Shown here: positions 27,464 through 35,908 of the stretch, piece after piece | How positions within the stretch are numbered: position 1 is the stretch's first letter | Layout: each line of letters opens with the position of its first letter | Origin: Rhizobium sp. ACO-34A | GTDB lineage: Bacteria; Pseudomonadota; Alphaproteobacteria; Rhizobiales; Rhizobiaceae | Assembly (NCBI GenBank): GCA_002600635.1 | Contig: CP021371.1 | Location: 1,119,001-1,183,000 of the forward strand | Reading direction: 5' to 3' | DNA length: 64,000 nt | Made by a program: the position numbers and the translations under genes | The notes under the pieces: model-generated | The model's database searches: none | Told to the model about the DNA's origin: nothing | The model's input: the letters and a program-made list of their open reading frames with translations, nothing else

Positions 27464-28387
27464 TTATCCGTCGCGGCCGATGCCTTCCCCCTCCGCCAGA
27501 AGCCAGTCCCGCACTCTGGCAGCCGATGCATTGAGTTCCCGTGAGCGCGGCCACACAACGTAGAAAGCCTCTCCGGTCACCAGCGCATGCCGGCCGACCT
27601 GCAGCAATTGGCCGGAGCGCACCTGTCCCTCGATCAGATGGTTCCAGCCGAGCGCGATGCCTTCCCCGGCCAGCACAGCCTGGATCACCAGAACGTAATC
27701 GTTGATCGCCAGCCGCCGCCCCTTCGGTGCGTAGTCGATGCCGGCGCTGGCAAACCATTCCGGCCAGTTGCAGGCTTGCCGCACCGGCTCTTCGAGCCAG
27801 ATCAGCCGGTGTCGGGTCAGGTCTTCGGGGCTTTCCGCCGGGCCGTTCTGCTCGATGAAGGCGGGGCTTGCGACGGCGGTGACGATCTCCGGCGCAAGCT
27901 GTGCGGCATGGTAACGCGGCCAGTCCTTCGGATCGCCGCCACGCACGCCAAGCGGAATGGCCTCCTCCTCCAGATCGAGGTCGCGCACGCTGGTCTGGAT
28001 GCGCAGGTCGATATCGGGCAGGTCTTCCCTCAACCGCGCCAGCCGCGGCAGCATCCACATCGAGGCGAAGGCTGTGGAGGCGGCGAGCGTCACGTTCACC
28101 TCGCGGCTCTTGGCGCGGATATCCTCGGCCGAACGTTCGATCCGTGAAAGACCCGCGACGACATCGGCATGAAAGCGCTCGCCGGCCTCCGTCAGCCGGG
28201 CGGAACGATGCATGCGCTGGAACAGGGCGACGCCCAGCTGTTCCTCGAGAGCACGCACCGCATAGGAGACGGCGGCCTGGGACATGCCCAGTTCCTCTGC
28301 GGCGCGGGTGAAGTTCTCATGACGGCCCGCGGCCTCGAAGACCACGAGCGAGTTGGCGGACGGCAGCAGGCGGCGAAATTGACTCAT
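27464..28387 (-). CDS. LysR-type transcriptional regulator (GcvA-like)
   Basis: A 307-residue DNA-binding protein. The N-terminal winged helix-turn-helix reads LVVFEAAGRHENFTRAAEEL then GMSQAAVSYAVRALEEQLG; a periplasmic-binding-protein-like effector domain follows. SVRDLDLEEEAIPLGVRGG is typical of the GcvA/AmpR subgroup. It is divergent from the mttB-like gene with 91 bp between the start codons, the classic arrangement for a LysR protein controlling its neighbour. It therefore probably senses a methylated amine or its breakdown product; this is inference. Confidence 0.9.
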   Translation of the reverse strand: MSQFRRLLPSANSLVVFEAAGRHENFTRAAEELGMSQAAVSYAVRALEEQLGVALFQRMHRSARLTEAGERFHADVVAGLSRIERSAEDIRAKSREVNVTLAASTAFASMWMLPRLARLREDLPDIDLRIQTSVRDLDLEEEAIPLGVRGGDPKDWPRYHAAQLAPEIVTAVASPAFIEQNGPAESPEDLTRHRLIWLEEPVRQACNWPEWFASAGIDYAPKGRRLAINDYVLVIQAVLAGEGIALGWNHLIEGQVRSGQLLQVGRHALVTGEAFYVVWPRSRELNASAARVRDWLLAEGEGIGRDG

Positions 28388-28478
28388 AAACTGAGCTTAT
28401 CGCAAGTCGCGGTTTTTTCCAGCATCACAATAGCTTTGATCGCCGCTAGCCTTCGCTCCAACAAGAGGGAGAACGGTC

Positions 28479-30032
28479 ATGACGGGTGATGCACTGGAAC
28501 TGGATCGCAGGGAGCGCCGCACGCGCGGCAACAGGCCGGCGCGGCGGGAAGGGGGCGGTACTCCATCGCTGAAGGTGCCGTTCATCCGGCGCAACATTCC
28601 GACCTATGACATTCTCTCGGAGGAGAACCTGGCCCGCATCGAGCATACGGCGGATCGTATCCTCGCCGAGGTCGGCATCGAGTTCCGCGACGATCCGGTC
28701 GCGCTTGATCACTGGAGGCGGGCAGGGGCGGAGATCGACGGCGTTCGCGTCCGCTTCGAGCCGGGCATGCTGCGGGAGATTGTGTCGACGGCACCCGCAA
28801 CCTTCACCCAGCATGCGCGCAATCCGGCAAACAACGTCGAGATCGGCGGCAGCAACGTCGTCTTCTCGCCGGCTTATGGCTCGCCCTTTGTCATGGACCT
28901 CGACAATGGCCGCCGCTACGGCACGATTGAGGATTTCCGCAACCTCATCAAGCTCGGCCAGTCCAGCCCCTGGCTGCACCATTCCGGCGGCACCATCTGC
29001 GAACCCGTCGACCTGCCGGTCAACAAGCGGCATCTGGAGATGGTCTACAGCCATATCAAGTATTCGGACCGCGCCTTCATGGGCTCGGTGACGGCGGAAG
29101 AGCGGGCGGAAGAATCGATCGAGATGGCGCGCATCCTGTTCGGGGCCGATTTCGTCGATCAAAACTGCGTCATCCTCGGCAATGTCAACGTCAATTCGCC
29201 GCTCGTCTGGGACGGCACCATGACGAAGGCGCTGAGAGCCTATGCCCGCGCCAACCAGGCCGCCGTCATCGTGCCCTTCATCCTCGGCGGCGCCATGGGG
29301 CCGGTCACCAATGCCGGTGCCATCGCCCAGTCCTATGCCGAAACCCTGGCGGGCTGTGCGCTGACCCAGCTGGAGCGCAAGGGCGCGCCGGTGATCTTCG
29401 GCAACTTCCTGTCTTCCATGTCGCTGCGCTCGGGTTCGCCCACCTTCGGCACGCCGGAGCCTGCAATCGGCTCCATGGTCATCGGCCAGCTTGCCCGCCG
29501 GCTGAAACTGCCGCTGCGCTGTGCGGGGAACTTCTCCAACTCCAAGCTGCCGGATGCGCAGGCCATGCAGGAGGGCGTGATGTCCATGCTGTCGGCCGTC
29601 CATTGCGGCGCGAACTTCATCCTGCACTCGGCCGGCTTCGTCGATGGCTTGCTGTCCATGTCCTACGAGAAGTTCGTCATGGACACGGATTTCTGCGGCG
29701 CGCTGCATTCCTACATGGCCGGCGTCGTGGTCGATGACAATACGCTCGCCATGGACGCCTTTCTGGAAGTCGGCCCCGGCAGCCATTTTCTCGGCTCTGC
29801 CCATACCATGCGCAATTACCAGACAGCGTTCTGGGATTCGGCCGTCTCCGACAACGAACCGTTCGAAAAATGGGCCGAAGCCGGATCGACCGACATGGCG
29901 ACCCGCGCAAACAAGCAGTGGAAAAAGGCCCTTGCCGAATATCAAGCGCCGCCTCTGGACCTCGCCATTGACGAAGCACTGCGCGACTATGTCGAACGGG
30001 CGATGCGTGAGAAGCCGGATGCCTGGTACTGA
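28479..30032 (+). CDS. mttB: MttB-family methyltransferase (trimethylamine / betaine type, non-pyrrolysine)
   Basis: A 517-residue member of the trimethylamine methyltransferase family, which moves a methyl group from a quaternary or tertiary amine to a corrinoid protein. Signatures include NIPTYDILSEENLARIEHT, the GSNVVFSPAYGSPFVMD loop, and AGNFSNSKLPDAQAMQEG. The frame has no in-frame TAG, so it is a non-pyrrolysine member, like enzymes shown to act on glycine betaine, proline betaine or carnitine. No corrinoid protein gene lies nearby. The start ATG at 28479 follows AAGAGGGAGAAC. It is divergent from a LysR gene and about 1.8 kb from a dimethylglycine-type demethylase, which supports a role in betaine catabolism. 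Confidence 0.88.
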   Translation: MTGDALELDRRERRTRGNRPARREGGGTPSLKVPFIRRNIPTYDILSEENLARIEHTADRILAEVGIEFRDDPVALDHWRRAGAEIDGVRVRFEPGMLREIVSTAPATFTQHARNPANNVEIGGSNVVFSPAYGSPFVMDLDNGRRYGTIEDFRNLIKLGQSSPWLHHSGGTICEPVDLPVNKRHLEMVYSHIKYSDRAFMGSVTAEERAEESIEMARILFGADFVDQNCVILGNVNVNSPLVWDGTMTKALRAYARANQAAVIVPFILGGAMGPVTNAGAIAQSYAETLAGCALTQLERKGAPVIFGNFLSSMSLRSGSPTFGTPEPAIGSMVIGQLARRLKLPLRCAGNFSNSKLPDAQAMQEGVMSMLSAVHCGANFILHSAGFVDGLLSMSYEKFVMDTDFCGALHSYMAGVVVDDNTLAMDAFLEVGPGSHFLGSAHTMRNYQTAFWDSAVSDNEPFEKWAEAGSTDMATRANKQWKKALAEYQAPPLDLAIDEALRDYVERAMREKPDAWY

Positions 30033-30046
30033 GGCCGGCAATGGCC

Positions 30047-31780
30047 TCAGGTCGGGCTGACGCCGAACAGTTCTCGCCGGCGCTGGTGATAGCTGCCGTC
30101 GAGGAAGTGACTGTCCGTCCATGCACCGTCCGGTTCGAGGTAGACAGCCTCTTCCGCCTGGTCCTCATCGGGGTCGTGGGAGGCCACGGCATTGGCGACG
30201 GTGCGGAAATAGAAATGATTGAACAGCCTGAAGAACTCCGTCGCATAGATATCACCTACGCGCTGGTCGCCGCGGATCAGCAACATGTTCTCGTCGTTGG
30301 ACGACAGGGATGCGGGGGAGAAGTTGGCCGAGCCGGAATAGACCTGCGGATCGTCCGACAGCGGATCGATGGCCATGATCTTGGTGTGGACGTAGAAAAT
30401 ATTGCCCTGCTTGCGAAAGTGTTCCTCGTCCGCAAACCACTTGTCCAGCTTCCAGCCATCGAGCTTCCTGCTGATCGTTTCCCGCCCGAGCGCCTTGCCG
30501 AGCGCGATGCGGGTGTCCCTGTCGCGCTTGAGCATGGCCTGTGTCTCCGGGCTGGCGTTTTCCTTTTCCATCAACAGGAAACGCAGGTAGTCGCGGTCGT
30601 TGTCGAAATGCTCGGCGAGCTTTTTCGTCACGCCGAAGGCCGCCGTCAGCATGACGGTGCGCTGTGCCTCATCCATCTGCGCGCCGTACCAGTCGAGCAT
30701 GTTCTGCGAGGAGCGCGGGGAGAAAAGCACCGAGGTGCCCTCAGGCAGTTCGCCGGAAGGGGCAGCATTGTGCTTCTTTGTCCAGGCCTTCAGGTCGTCG
30801 CAGTCGGGATCGGTCGCAACCTGCTGCCAATAGGCGTCATAGGTCTGGGCCACCGTCTCGTCGCGCACCAGATGGCCGACATTGGTCTGGCCGAGAAAGC
30901 CGGAAGGCGTGATGTTGGTCGAACCGGTCCACACCTGCAGCGGCTTGCCGTCATTCAACAGCACCATGAACTTGTTGTGCGGAATGGAGATGTGCCGGGT
31001 GCGCTTGTGGAAGATCAGGCGAGGCACGTCATCATATCTGGCGACTTCCCTGACATTTGCCCTGCTGGTGCTGGTTTCCTCGAAACTGCCGTCGCTTTTG
31101 ATATGTCCGGCCTCGTAGATGACCTGAACCTTCGCGCCCAGACCGGCGGCAGCCTTCAGCGCCTCCAGCACCGGCTTGTAGGTGAGTTCGTAGAAGCAGC
31201 AGCGCAATTCGTAGCCGGCTCCGTTGGCCTGACCGATGAAGGCGAGTGCGGCCTCCAGAAGCCCGCGCGACAACCATCGCACCTCCCGGTCTTCCGGATC
31301 GTCGATGTTGGTCGGCGCCTTGTTGCCAAACTTGTCGGCAAAGGCCTGACTGACGATGGCGCCGCGGTTGAAGAATACCGAATGGGTCCCTTCGGTATCG
31401 GATTCCGTGCGGATGGAAACCTCAAGATCGGTGCCGGCGATGAGGGTTGCCGGGTTCATGTCGACCGGGAAATAGAGCGGCCGCACAACATAATCATACT
31501 GCCGGCCCGGCTCAGCGGAATAATGTCCCCACAGGAAGGACTGGATGGGATGCTCGAGCGTGGAGCGCCGTTCGCCGGGCTGCGGGTTTGGAATGAGTGC
31601 CTTGAAGAATTTGAAGCCGCGAAGCCATTGGATACCGTTCTGACTGGCCACACCGATGGCAAAGCCGGCAAGGTTGCGTCGTGCCGCGTCCGTGGCGTTC
31701 ATTGCCAGCAGCACGGCATGGTTGCCGGATATCGCATGAACAGAAAAACCACCTGCCTTCGCAAAGCTTCGCATCGCCAT
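30047..31780 (-). CDS. Phospholipase D-like protein with two HKD-type motifs
   Basis: A 577-residue PLD-superfamily protein. The second motif HTKIMAID (His465) is a perfect HxKxxxxD and is followed by YSGSANFSPASL. The first, HNKFMVLL (His268), keeps His and Lys but has Leu for Asp, followed by WTGSTNITPSGF. Both halves normally build one active site, so the enzyme may still work. An MNATDAARRNLAGFAIG stretch near the N-terminus is not a clear signal peptide. The substrate could be a phospholipid or a nucleic acid. It converges with mttB (14 bp between stops) and is divergent from the demethylase gene, so it seems an independent unit inside the amine cluster. Confidence 0.85.
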   Translation of the reverse strand: MAMRSFAKAGGFSVHAISGNHAVLLAMNATDAARRNLAGFAIGVASQNGIQWLRGFKFFKALIPNPQPGERRSTLEHPIQSFLWGHYSAEPGRQYDYVVRPLYFPVDMNPATLIAGTDLEVSIRTESDTEGTHSVFFNRGAIVSQAFADKFGNKAPTNIDDPEDREVRWLSRGLLEAALAFIGQANGAGYELRCCFYELTYKPVLEALKAAAGLGAKVQVIYEAGHIKSDGSFEETSTSRANVREVARYDDVPRLIFHKRTRHISIPHNKFMVLLNDGKPLQVWTGSTNITPSGFLGQTNVGHLVRDETVAQTYDAYWQQVATDPDCDDLKAWTKKHNAAPSGELPEGTSVLFSPRSSQNMLDWYGAQMDEAQRTVMLTAAFGVTKKLAEHFDNDRDYLRFLLMEKENASPETQAMLKRDRDTRIALGKALGRETISRKLDGWKLDKWFADEEHFRKQGNIFYVHTKIMAIDPLSDDPQVYSGSANFSPASLSSNDENMLLIRGDQRVGDIYATEFFRLFNHFYFRTVANAVASHDPDEDQAEEAVYLEPDGAWTDSHFLDGSYHQRRRELFGVSPT

Positions 31781-31869
31781 TCCCCGATTGTTTCGGGAAA
31801 TCTATCACGCTTGATGTGTAAGTCATGTGAAATGCAACCATTTCGTGTTTCAGGTTCGAAAGGAAAGTC

Positions 31870-33909
31870 ATGACTGCCTATGATCCCCTGCTTCAGCCCT
31901 TCCAGCTCAAGCATCTGACCCTCAAGAACCGCATCATGTCGACGGCGCACGAACCGGCCTATTCGGATGCCGGCATGCCGGGTGAACGCTACCGCCTTTA
32001 TCACGTCGAAAAGGCGAAGGGCGGCATTGCGCTGACCATGACGGCTGGTTCGGCAAGCGTCAGCCGGGATTCCCCTCCGGCCTTCGGCAACCTGCTGGCC
32101 TGGAAGGATGAGATCGTTCCGCACCTGAAGCGGCTGGCGGACGACTGTCATGGCTACGGGACGGCGGTGATGATCCAGCTGACCCATCTTGGCCGCCGCA
32201 CCAACTGGAACAAGGGCGACTGGCTGCCGGTTCTCTCGCCGTCGCCGATCCGCGAACCCGCCCACCGGCATTTTCCGAAAGAAATCGAAGATTGGGATAT
32301 CGAACGCATCATTGAAGACTACGCCTCCGCCGCGCAGAGAATGCAGGCGGCCGGTCTCGACGGCATCGAATTCGAAGCCTACGGCCATCTCATGGACGGT
32401 TTCTGGTCTCCGGCGACCAACCGCCGCGAGGACGAGTTCGGTGGCAGTCTCGAAAACCGCATGCGCTTTTCCAACATGGTCATCGATGCCGTGCGCAAGG
32501 CGACTGGCCCGGATTTCATCGTCGGCATCCGCATGGTCGCCGATGAGGACTGGGACAAGGGCCTGTCGAAGGAGGAAGGCGTGGAGATAGCCCGCCGTCT
32601 CGCCGGTTCTGGAAAGATCGACTTCCTCAACATCATCCGTGGTCATATCGAGCATGATGCGGCGCTGAACAACGTCATCCCGATCCAGGGCATGGCGGCT
32701 TCGCCGCATCTCGAATTCGCCGGAGAGGTGAGGGCGGCGACCAAATTCCCGGTCTTCCATGCTGCCCGTATCGCCGATGTCGCGACTGCCCGACATGCGA
32801 TAGCCGAAGGCAAGCTCGACATGGTCGGCATGACGCGCGCCCACATCGCCGATCCGCATATCGTCCGCAAGATCGTCGAGGGCCGGGAACACCAGATCCG
32901 CCCCTGCGTCGGCGCGACCTACTGTCTCGACCGCATTTATGAAGGCGGCGAGGCGCTCTGTATTCACAATGCGGCGACGAGCCGCGAGGCGCTCATTCCC
33001 CATGACCTGCCGAAGGCCGAAAGGCCGCGCAAGGCGGTGGTGATCGGTGCGGGTCCCGCCGGGCTCGAGGCCGCCCGTGTTCTGGCCGAACGTGGGCACA
33101 CGGTCGAGGTTCTGGAAGCGACCGGGGAAGTCGGCGGTCAGATCAACCTGATGGTCCGCAATCCGCGCCGCAAGGAAATGATTGGCATCGTCGACTGGCG
33201 TCTCGCCGAACTGGAACGGCTCGGTGTTCGGATCCACTACAATACCTATGCCTCGGCCGAAGACGTGCTGGCTCTCTCGCCGGATCTCGTCATCGTGGCG
33301 ACAGGCGGCATCGCCCAATCGCCCGAACTGGAAGCCGGTGAGGATCTCGTCGTATCGAGCTGGGATATCCTTGCCGGCGCGGTGAAGCCCGAAGGGCCGG
33401 TCTTGCTGTTCGATGACAATGGCGGGCATCAGGGAATGAGCGCTGCGGAGGTGATCGCCAATGCTGGCGTAGAGCTGGAACTCGTCTCCCCGGAACGCTT
33501 CTTCGCACCGGAAATGGGTGGCATGAACCATGTGCCCTATGCCAAGACCTTCGCCGAGAAGAACGTACGCGTAACGATCAATACACGGCTCGCTTCGGTC
33601 CGCCGCGATGGCAATAGCCTCGTCGCTACGCTCGGCTCGGATTTTTCGCCTGTCACCGTGGAGCGTCGTGTGGCGCAGGTGGTGGTCGAGCATGGCACCA
33701 TGGCGAACGCGGATCTCTATCTGGAGCTCAAGCCTCTCTCGCGCAATCGCGGCGCGGTCGACTATCCAGCCCTCATCGCCCGGCAATCGCCGCTGCCGGT
33801 GAATGACGAAAGTGCCGCTTTCGATCTCATCCGCATCGGCGACGCCATCGAGAGCCGCAACATTCATGCGGCGATCTATGATGCGCTGCGCTATTGTAGC
33901 CTTCTTTAG
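31870..33909 (+). CDS. FMN/FAD amine demethylase of the DgcA/StcD type (old yellow enzyme plus NAD(P)-binding domain)
   Basis: A 679-residue protein in the trimethylamine dehydrogenase family. The N-terminal TIM barrel binds FMN (LKNRIMSTAHEPAYSD, IQLTHLGRR). The Fe-S region reads CVGATYCLDRIYEGGEALC, fewer cysteines than in trimethylamine dehydrogenase but matching what I recall of dimethylglycine and N-methylproline demethylases. The C-terminal half has the dinucleotide fold VVIGAGPAGLEAARVLAERG at about residue 390. The likely reaction is oxidative removal of a methyl group from dimethylglycine or N-methylproline. Start ATG 31870 with GAAAGGAAAG upstream. The electron-transfer subunits (DgcB-like) are not in the window. 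Confidence 0.85.
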   Translation: MTAYDPLLQPFQLKHLTLKNRIMSTAHEPAYSDAGMPGERYRLYHVEKAKGGIALTMTAGSASVSRDSPPAFGNLLAWKDEIVPHLKRLADDCHGYGTAVMIQLTHLGRRTNWNKGDWLPVLSPSPIREPAHRHFPKEIEDWDIERIIEDYASAAQRMQAAGLDGIEFEAYGHLMDGFWSPATNRREDEFGGSLENRMRFSNMVIDAVRKATGPDFIVGIRMVADEDWDKGLSKEEGVEIARRLAGSGKIDFLNIIRGHIEHDAALNNVIPIQGMAASPHLEFAGEVRAATKFPVFHAARIADVATARHAIAEGKLDMVGMTRAHIADPHIVRKIVEGREHQIRPCVGATYCLDRIYEGGEALCIHNAATSREALIPHDLPKAERPRKAVVIGAGPAGLEAARVLAERGHTVEVLEATGEVGGQINLMVRNPRRKEMIGIVDWRLAELERLGVRIHYNTYASAEDVLALSPDLVIVATGGIAQSPELEAGEDLVVSSWDILAGAVKPEGPVLLFDDNGGHQGMSAAEVIANAGVELELVSPERFFAPEMGGMNHVPYAKTFAEKNVRVTINTRLASVRRDGNSLVATLGSDFSPVTVERRVAQVVVEHGTMANADLYLELKPLSRNRGAVDYPALIARQSPLPVNDESAAFDLIRIGDAIESRNIHAAIYDALRYCSLL

Positions 33910-34005
33910 GGCATAATCCGACCGGAGTGAAACGAGGATCGACAAGATTATGCTTCAAGAAAAAGATCTTGGAGTGCCGATCTCATTCAATCAGATCGGC
34001 ACTCC
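33907..34005. repeat. Rhizobial two-hairpin intergenic repeat, divergent copy
   Basis: Same layout as the copies at 21515 and 51900 but different sequence. First hairpin: GCATAATC at 33911-33918 with GATTATGC at 33946-33953. Second: GGAGTGCCGATCT at 33971-33983 with AGATCGGCACTCC at 33993-34005, a perfect 13-bp stem. It lies between the demethylase and the serine hydrolase, starting at the demethylase stop codon, and probably acts as a terminator. Confidence 0.65.
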
Positions 34006-34045
34006 AACAGCATGAGGTCAGGCTGGGTCTCTGGGGGAAAGCGGC

Positions 34046-35101
34046 ATGGAAGGCGGGTTTCGCGGATCTGAAAGGACTGCCGGGGATGGCTCCGGCGGAA
34101 AATCCGATGCGGTGATCCGTCTGGAAGCGCTGATGGCGCAGGAGCCGGCCGCCATGGCGGTGGCGGTTTATGAAAACGGCGTGTTGACGGGGATCGCTTC
34201 CGCGGCAGCCGCCGAGCTGTCGCTCGACGCGTCCTCTCCGATGCGCAGCGCCAGCAATACCAAGACCTTCGTTGCCGCGACCGTTCTTTCGATGTGGGAG
34301 GCTGGCGAACTCGATCTGGACGATCCGGTCGGCGCAAGGGCAAGTGCGCCGATTGCCGATATTCTCCGTCGGGGCGGCTACGATCTCGACCGCATCACCA
34401 TCCGCCATCTGCTCAACCATTCCGCCGGCCTGCACGACCACGCCGACGACAGCTTCCTCAATCTGATCCTTGCGGAGCCCGGCAGGCGCTGGACCCGCGA
34501 GGAACAGGCCCGGCTCTGCATGACGAGAGGTGGGCCGGACACCCCGGCCGGAACGCGGTACCGCTATTCGGATACCGGCTACATCGTGCTGGGCGATATC
34601 ATCGAAACCCGGCTCGGCCAGCCGCTCGCCTCGGCGGTTCGACAGCGCATGGACTTCGATGGTCTCGGACTGTCTTCGACATGGTGGGAGGCGATGGAGC
34701 CGACCCCGGATGGCGTATCGCTTGAAGGGCGGCAGTTTTTCCGCAAGAAGGATGTGTTCCGCTTCGATCCGACGATGGACCTTTACGGCGGCGGCGGGCT
34801 TGTCATGTCTGCCGCCGATCTGGCGAAAGCCATGGCGGCGATCTTCGAAGGACGCGTGTTCCGCCGTAAGGAGACGCTTTCGGAAATGCTGAAGCCCGGT
34901 TCGCATGAAGGGGGAGCCGATTATCGGCTGGGCGTCTTCGCCAGTGGCGAGGGCGAAAGACGTTTCTTCTGGCACATCGGTTTCTGGGGTTCCGCCGCCT
35001 ACTATCAGCCGGAGCGGGGTCTTTCCGTTGCCGGGTATGCCTTGCGGCGGGATGATCGCTCGCGCCTGATGTTGCTTATCGAAAACGGGATGATGGGCTG
35101 A
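34046..35101 (+). CDS. Serine hydrolase, beta-lactamase class C fold
   Basis: A 351-residue member of the AmpC/penicillin-binding-protein-like family. The nucleophile motif SxxK is SNTK at residues 70-73 (SASNTKTFVAATV), and the second motif YSDTGY lies at about 174-179. Further landmarks are HLLNHSAGLHDH and YGGGGLVMSAADLAKAM, both standard. No signal peptide is visible, which favours an intracellular esterase or peptidase over a secreted lactamase. The start ATG at 34046 follows GGGGGAAAGCGG, a strong ribosome site. The natural substrate is not known. It follows the demethylase but is separated by a repeat element. Confidence 0.85.
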   Translation: MEGGFRGSERTAGDGSGGKSDAVIRLEALMAQEPAAMAVAVYENGVLTGIASAAAAELSLDASSPMRSASNTKTFVAATVLSMWEAGELDLDDPVGARASAPIADILRRGGYDLDRITIRHLLNHSAGLHDHADDSFLNLILAEPGRRWTREEQARLCMTRGGPDTPAGTRYRYSDTGYIVLGDIIETRLGQPLASAVRQRMDFDGLGLSSTWWEAMEPTPDGVSLEGRQFFRKKDVFRFDPTMDLYGGGGLVMSAADLAKAMAAIFEGRVFRRKETLSEMLKPGSHEGGADYRLGVFASGEGERRFFWHIGFWGSAAYYQPERGLSVAGYALRRDDRSRLMLLIENGMMG

Positions 35102-35119
35102 ACACCAGAACAGCATGCG

Positions 35120-35147
35120 AAAAAGGCGGCGCCATCGCGGCGCCGCC
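35120..35147 (-). terminator. Rho-independent terminator of the PRC-barrel gene
   Basis: GGCGGCGCC at 35125-35133 pairs perfectly with GGCGCCGCC at 35139-35147 over a 5-nt loop. Read on the minus strand the stem is followed by TTTTT, so it terminates the PRC-barrel transcript ending at 35180. It may also help end the convergent serine hydrolase transcript. Confidence 0.8.
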
Positions 35148-35179
35148 CGTCAGTCGTTTCGCACGTCCCTCGTTCCAGG

Positions 35180-35704
35180 TCACTGATTGACCGTCGACGA
35201 GGTGGTGGTGCGGTCGAGCGTCTTGAATTCCGGCGCTGCCTTCAGGCTTTCCGCCGTTTCGGTCGTCGTCAGGCGCACCTCGTTCCTGGCCGTGTCGTGG
35301 GTGACCGTGATCTTGTCCATAGGCACGGCGACATCCTTTTCGCCGACGCCCAGGAAGCCGCCGACACCGATCACGGCAGCGACGATGCCGCCTTTTTCCT
35401 CGATGATCAGGTCGTTGATGTCGCCGATGGCTTCATCGCCAGAGGTGCGAACCGACTGTCCGATGAAATCGTTGGCGCTGATCTGCGTGGTACTCTGCTG
35501 CGTCAGATATCCGCGCGTGACTGCAGCGCTGCTGTCGGACGGCACCATGGCGCCGGTCGACGGCACGGTGGTGCTTTCAGCCGGAGCGGGCATCGTCGGC
35601 GATGCCGGAGCGGGACTTGTGGCTTCCTGCGCATAGGCAAGGGGTGCGATTGCTGTGGAGCCAAGCAGCACGGCTGCGGCGAAGGTGTTGAGGGTCTTTC
35701 TCAT
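35180..35704 (-). CDS. Exported PRC-barrel domain protein
   Basis: A 174-residue protein with a clear Sec signal peptide (MRKTLNTFAAAVLLGSTAIA, cleaved after AYAQ). A Pro/Ser/Thr-rich spacer precedes the PRC barrel at about residues 75-150: SANDFIGQSVRTSGDEAIGD, INDLIIEEKGGIVAAVIGVG, then DVAVPMDKITV. PRC barrels bind partners in RNA processing and photosynthesis, but exported ones in rhizobia have no known role. The start ATG at 35704 has GGAAAGGTAGG upstream. It is a single gene with its own terminator. Confidence 0.88.
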   Translation of the reverse strand: MRKTLNTFAAAVLLGSTAIAPLAYAQEATSPAPASPTMPAPAESTTVPSTGAMVPSDSSAAVTRGYLTQQSTTQISANDFIGQSVRTSGDEAIGDINDLIIEEKGGIVAAVIGVGGFLGVGEKDVAVPMDKITVTHDTARNEVRLTTTETAESLKAAPEFKTLDRTTTSSTVNQ

Positions 35705-35908
35705 GATGGACCTACCTTTCCTCTCAGATGGTCTTGGCGACCGTCGCGACTGCCGATGACATCAGACTATCGCGTCGGTTCGAGAGGGAAATGTCTGGCT
35801 GGCCCAATCGTTCCCATTGGAAATGCAGGTAAATTTTCCAGCATTCAGGGAACAATCGACACGGAAGGCAGTTTGCGCGCCCGTGTCGATGTCGTAGCCG
35901 AAGCTGTT

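Noticed and set aside
31699..33945. Minus-strand 748-codon frame opposite the demethylase gene
   Set aside because: Antisense shadow; it also crosses the repeat and the start region of the PLD gene.
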